DNA of 18,760 nucleotides from JBEBGV01 sp040081265 (GTDB lineage: Bacteria > Acidobacteriota > Vicinamibacteria > Vicinamibacterales > UBA2999), in NCBI GenBank assembly GCA_040081265.1, contig JBEBGV010000083.1, positions 1 through 18,760 of the forward strand. Reading direction: 5' to 3'. A program made the position numbers and the translations under genes. The notes under the pieces were generated by a model. It did not search any database and was not told where the DNA came from. It saw only the letters and a program-made list of their open reading frames with translations. Within the stretch, counting starts at the first letter, position 1; each line of letters begins with the position of its first letter. Positions 15,685-18,760 of this stretch are shown piece after piece.

Positions 15685-16864
15685 CGGCTTTCCGTATCCG
15701 CTGACGAGCGGGTATCTGCGCCACTACTTCCTCATCAAGGAGCTGGCGCGGTTCCACCGGATCACGCTCCTGTCGGTGGTCGGACCAGGGTACGTCCCGC
15801 AGCACGCGGAGGCGATGGCTCCCTATGTCGAACGGGTGCGTACCTTCGTAGCCGCCCGTCGTGGTGGCTCTCGTTTGCGGAAGGTGGCCGAGCGGCTCCG
15901 GTCGGCAGGACGCGGCCGCGCGGAGATGCGCGCGATGCGGACTGCGGTCGAGGAAGAGATCAAGACCACCTGCTTCGACGCCGTCGTGCTGAGCGGCAAG
16001 CCCACCTACGACGCGATCGCCGGGCTCGCGCTCCCGCCGATCGTTGCCGACATGTGCGACGCCACGTCGATGCGTCTTCGCGGCCAGATGCCGTATGTCA
16101 ACCTGGTCCGCCGGGCCGTGCTCTGGCTCGACGCCCGCTATGTGATGAGCGCCGAGCGCGCCATCCTCGACAAGACCGACCGGGTGCTCTTCGCATCAGC
16201 CCGTGACCGCACGGCGATTGTCGGCGGCCCGACGCCGCGCGCGTCGGTCGTGCCCAACGGCGTGGACGTCGAGTTCTGGAAGCGATCGGCTCCGACGCTC
16301 GGAACCAACACGATGATCTTCACGGGCGCGATGAACTACCCGCCCAACGTCGATGCGGCGATGTTCCTCATCGAGCAGATCCTGCCGCGGGTGCGTCAAA
16401 CGGTGCCTGATGCGCGGGCGCTGATTGTCGGACACAGCCCGCCGCCCTCGCTGGTCAAGGCCGGGACACTGCCTGGTGTCACGGTGACCGGGTTCGTCGA
16501 CGATGTTCGACCGTATCTGGAGCAGGCGACGGTGTTTGTGGCACCGGTGCGCTTTGCGGCGGGGATTCAGAACAAGCTTCTCGAGGCACTGGCGATGGAA
16601 CTGCCGGCCATCGCCTCGCCCCTCGCCGCCGACGGCCTGCGCATGGAAGACGGCAGCTGGCCGCCAGTACAGACGGCCGATACGGCCGACGAGTACGCGG
16701 ACGCAGTGTGTCGGCAGTTCGCTGAGCGCGGCAGCCACAGTCGTCCTGCGCCGGAGGGACGGGCGTATGTGCAGAGCCAGTTCAACTGGACGCTGAACGG
16801 CGAGAAGCTCAACGGCATCATCGAGGCCGCGGTACGCGACAACGCGCAGGCCCAGGTCGCCTGA
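15662..16864 (+). CDS. GT4 glycosyltransferase, XrtA/PEP-CTERM-locus type
   Basis: 400 residues, from a GTG start with GGGAGCGGA just upstream. It begins MRILYLTNGFPYP, the N-terminal strand and loop of GT-B enzymes. It continues with the F220-T-G-A-M-N-Y-P-P-N-V-D motif and GIQNKLLEALAM (301-312), in which the first Glu of the usual EX7E is replaced by Gln. This combination is what I know from glycosyltransferases of the TIGR03087 type found in exosortase A / PEP-CTERM polysaccharide loci. No exosortase or PEP-CTERM protein is visible here. Role: transfer of a sugar from a nucleotide donor to a lipid-linked intermediate at the cytoplasmic membrane face. It overlaps the phytase gene and is followed 10 bases later by the nucleotidyltransferase-kinase gene, so these three genes probably form one operon. 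Confidence 0.85.
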   Translation: MRILYLTNGFPYPLTSGYLRHYFLIKELARFHRITLLSVVGPGYVPQHAEAMAPYVERVRTFVAARRGGSRLRKVAERLRSAGRGRAEMRAMRTAVEEEIKTTCFDAVVLSGKPTYDAIAGLALPPIVADMCDATSMRLRGQMPYVNLVRRAVLWLDARYVMSAERAILDKTDRVLFASARDRTAIVGGPTPRASVVPNGVDVEFWKRSAPTLGTNTMIFTGAMNYPPNVDAAMFLIEQILPRVRQTVPDARALIVGHSPPPSLVKAGTLPGVTVTGFVDDVRPYLEQATVFVAPVRFAAGIQNKLLEALAMELPAIASPLAADGLRMEDGSWPPVQTADTADEYADAVCRQFAERGSHSRPAPEGRAYVQSQFNWTLNGEKLNGIIEAAVRDNAQAQVA

Positions 16865-16874
16865 ACGAGGCACC

Positions 16875-18143
16875 ATGAGTCCCTTGACCACCGTCTTCGA
16901 ACGGTGCGAACGCGAGAACATCTCGTACTGTGTCCTCCGCGACGCCGAGGATGCCGGCAGCCAGGCTGCGGGCGAAGTTGACCTGCTCGTCGCTCCTGGT
17001 GACCTGCCGCGCCTGACCTCCGTCCTTGTCGATGCCGGGTTCGTGCGCCTCGCCAGCTGGGGGCGCTCGCCGCATCGCTTCTTCATCCGCTATGACCCGG
17101 TCGAAGACTCCTGGCTGAAGTGCGACGTAGTGACGGAGGTGGCCTTTGGCCGCCCGGTCCACAACTTGCGAACGACACTGGGGGCCTCCTGTCTTGCTGG
17201 CCGGCGCCGTGTGGGCGCCACCTACGCTCCCGGCGTTGAGGACGAACTCATCGCGCTGCTGCTGCATGAGATGCTCGACAAGGGCGCGTTCCGTGAGCAC
17301 CGCATCGCTCGCCTCAAGGTGCTGCGCGGGCAGGTCAGCGACGAGCGACGGCTGACGAGTCACCTGTCGCGGTACTGGCCGGGTCAGTCGTGGCCCAGGC
17401 TCTCTGACGCGATCGCTCGAGACGGGTGGGAGAAGCTCCTGTCGGAACGCTCGGCGGTCAGCAGGGCAATCGCGCAGCACGCACCGCTGCGGACGGCCCT
17501 GACCGGCGTGCGGGACCGCGGGCTGCGCTCGCTGTTCAGGCTGGCCGGCCTCTTCAGGCCCAATGCGCCGAGCCTGGCGCTGCTGGCTCCCGATGGTGCC
17601 GGCAAGTCCACCCTGACCTCCGGCATCGAGTCGCGCTTCTTCGGACCGGTCTGCCCGGTCTACATGGGCCTCTATCAGGCGAGCGCGGTCAAGGGACGCG
17701 GCAAGACGCCAGGGTTGGGTCTTGCCGGACTTCTCGCGACCCAGTGGCGTCGCTACGGCAAGGCGAGGTACCGCCAGGCGGCCGGGCAACTGGTCCTCTT
17801 CGATCGCTACAGCTACGACGCGCTGCTTCCGGTGCGGGGCAAGCCGACGCTCCTTCGCCGCGTGCGGCGCTGGCTGCTGGCCTGGACCGTTCCCGCGCCG
17901 AGCCTCACGGTGGTGCTGGACGCGCCAGGAGACATGCTCTTTGCCCGCAAGGGTGAACACACCGCTGACCTTCTGGAGAGCCAGCGTCAGGCGTACCTGG
18001 CGATCAGTCGTCGGCTGTCACGCGTGGCTGTGGTGGATGCGCAGCTCGGACCGGACCACGTGCGCCGAACGGTGACCAATCTGGTCTGGAACGAGTATCA
18101 GCGGCGCGCTAGTTCGACGGCCACGGCATCACGTTCGTCGTGA
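16875..18143 (+). CDS. Nucleotidyltransferase-like / TMK-like P-loop kinase fusion
   Basis: 422 residues; GAGG ribosome binding site at 16867-16870. The N-terminal part (about 1-150) resembles the uncharacterised nucleotidyltransferase family found in polysaccharide loci (NTP_transf_5-like): Y-C-V-L-R-D, then GEVD36-LLV, and a later Asp in L-K-C-D84. Residues 232-410 are a TMK-like P-loop domain: A238-P-D-G-A-G-K-S245, a YMG tripeptide (263-265), DRY (310-312), DAPG (350-352 region) and FARKGE (356-361). They mirror the motifs of the gene at 5071. The first Walker A glycine is Ala, which may weaken nucleotide binding, though some P-loops tolerate it. The last 35 bases overlap the convergent FN3/jelly-roll gene. 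Probable cytoplasmic activity on a sugar or lipid-linked substrate; neither half has an assigned substrate. Confidence 0.78.
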   Translation: MSPLTTVFERCERENISYCVLRDAEDAGSQAAGEVDLLVAPGDLPRLTSVLVDAGFVRLASWGRSPHRFFIRYDPVEDSWLKCDVVTEVAFGRPVHNLRTTLGASCLAGRRRVGATYAPGVEDELIALLLHEMLDKGAFREHRIARLKVLRGQVSDERRLTSHLSRYWPGQSWPRLSDAIARDGWEKLLSERSAVSRAIAQHAPLRTALTGVRDRGLRSLFRLAGLFRPNAPSLALLAPDGAGKSTLTSGIESRFFGPVCPVYMGLYQASAVKGRGKTPGLGLAGLLATQWRRYGKARYRQAAGQLVLFDRYSYDALLPVRGKPTLLRRVRRWLLAWTVPAPSLTVVLDAPGDMLFARKGEHTADLLESQRQAYLAISRRLSRVAVVDAQLGPDHVRRTVTNLVWNEYQRRASSTATASRSS

Positions 18144-18760
18144 ACATCGCGTCGTCGACGATGGCGCTGAGGGAGCCGGTGGTCGCGCCGATGCGGACCT
18201 TGGTGGCCAAGGTCTTCCAGATGCCGGCGGCGGTTGTGGCAAACGGTGACCCGAACTCCCCATCCCCAACCGCGGCGAATGCCTCGAGCATGGCGTTTGC
18301 GCCGGTTCCGGCGCGCTGATGGAGCCCAATGCGGTACAACTGCCCCACGACCAGTGGTGCCGAGTCGGCACCGATCGTCGTGCTGCTGTTGCGCAGGCGC
18401 AACTGTCCCCCTGCTCGAAGCACCAGATTGCCGACTGTCGTGCTGCTGTTCATCACCTGCAGGAGCCGCACGTCGGAGGTTGGCAAGGCTGTCAACCGGA
18501 CGTACACCGAGACATAGAGATCCACCGTCGCCGTGAACCTTTCCTCGAGGTACTTCGACGTGCCGATCATCTTCGCGGAGTAGCGGCCCTTGAGCGGCGT
18601 CACGCCTTCCAGGGCCACGCTGCCGCTGACCGCATCGGCCCCGGTCGTGAGGTCCTTCAGCGAACCACCTTCGAACGTCATTGTCTTGAGGAGCAGCGGC
18701 AGCGTCGGCGTCGTCACCGTCACAACGGCGCTGTATGGGGACACGCCCACGGCGTTCGAC
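18109..18760 (-). CDS. FN3 / jelly-roll surface protein (5' end outside window)
   Basis: 216 visible residues; the reading frame is open to the window edge, where it is still in the end of an FN3 unit (SNAVG then YSAVVTVTT). It continues with a complete jelly-roll domain, L-K-T-M-T-F-E to M-P-W-P-S-N, homologous to the three copies at the left end (shared YLEE, LPTSDVRL, LRLR, LYRIGLHQ, VDDAMF). The protein ends exactly with the domain. It has the same design as the first gene of the window but lies in opposite orientation. It overlaps the convergent fusion gene by 35 bases. Likely secreted and glycan-associated; N-terminal signal lies outside the window. Confidence 0.85.
   Translation of the reverse strand, partial: SNAVGVSPYSAVVTVTTPTLPLLLKTMTFEGGSLKDLTTGADAVSGSVALEGVTPLKGRYSAKMIGTSKYLEERFTATVDLYVSVYVRLTALPTSDVRLLQVMNSSTTVGNLVLRAGGQLRLRNSSTTIGADSAPLVVGQLYRIGLHQRAGTGANAMLEAFAAVGDGEFGSPFATTAAGIWKTLATKVRIGATTGSLSAIVDDAMFTTNVMPWPSN
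18112..18693 (-). other. Jelly-roll domain copy 4
   Basis: Fourth copy of the beta-rich domain, on the minus strand. Boundaries are the L-K-T-M-T-F-E start and the M-P-W-P-S-N end, as in copies 1-3. It carries N-S-S-T-T repeats in two central loops, unlike the other copies. Confidence 0.6.

Noticed and set aside
15662..16864. Exosortase / PEP-CTERM sorting system suggested by the glycosyltransferase type
   Set aside because: No exosortase and no C-terminal PEP motif with hydrophobic tail was found in any protein of the window; such genes might lie outside it.

Overview
The window is a GC-rich, gene-dense block with almost no intergenic DNA. It looks like part of a large surface-polysaccharide (exopolysaccharide or capsule) locus of a Gram-negative-type bacterium. 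The evidence is a set of Wzx-type flippases, a Wzy/WaaL-family membrane protein, GT4 glycosyltransferases, a polysaccharide deacetylase and a lipoprotein-type phytase. GTG starts and short overlaps (ATGA, TAATG) are common. One glycosyltransferase resembles those of XrtA/PEP-CTERM loci. An Acidobacteriota-like or similar high-GC environmental host is plausible, but I cannot prove it from this sequence.

Layout. (a) 2-12919, plus strand, one probable operon of eight genes: the 3' part of a large FN3/jelly-roll surface protein; a membrane-anchored protein carrying one copy of the same jelly-roll domain; an O-antigen ligase/polymerase-family protein; a thymidylate-kinase-like P-loop protein; a deacetylase-GT4 fusion; two tandem paralogous flippases; and a fusion of a degenerate methyltransferase-like domain with an APH-type kinase. 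(b) 12944-14583, minus strand: a kinase and a methyltransferase-like protein, overlapping by ATGA. They are homologous, part by part, to the fused gene of block (a). (c) 14560-18143, plus strand: a beta-propeller phytase lipoprotein, a GT4 glycosyltransferase and a nucleotidyltransferase/P-loop-kinase fusion. (d) 18109-18760, minus strand: the 3' end of another FN3/jelly-roll protein, overlapping block (c) tail to tail.

How the genes may work together (inference). The GT4 enzymes and deacetylase would build and trim a repeat unit, the flippases would export it, and the Wzy-family protein would polymerise or ligate it. The unusual part is the load of phosphoryl-transfer proteins: two APH-like kinases, two TMK-like P-loop domains, one nucleotidyltransferase and one secreted phytase-like phosphatase, together with methyltransferase-like partners for the kinases. 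This suggests a glycan that is phosphorylated, or capped and remodelled through phosphate. The methyltransferase-then-kinase architecture recalls the O-antigen chain-terminating enzyme WbdD. The FN3/jelly-roll proteins at both ends are candidate glycan-binding surface proteins. No mobile elements, CRISPR arrays, tRNA or rRNA genes, or convincing terminators were seen. No stretch longer than 30 bases lacks a gene.
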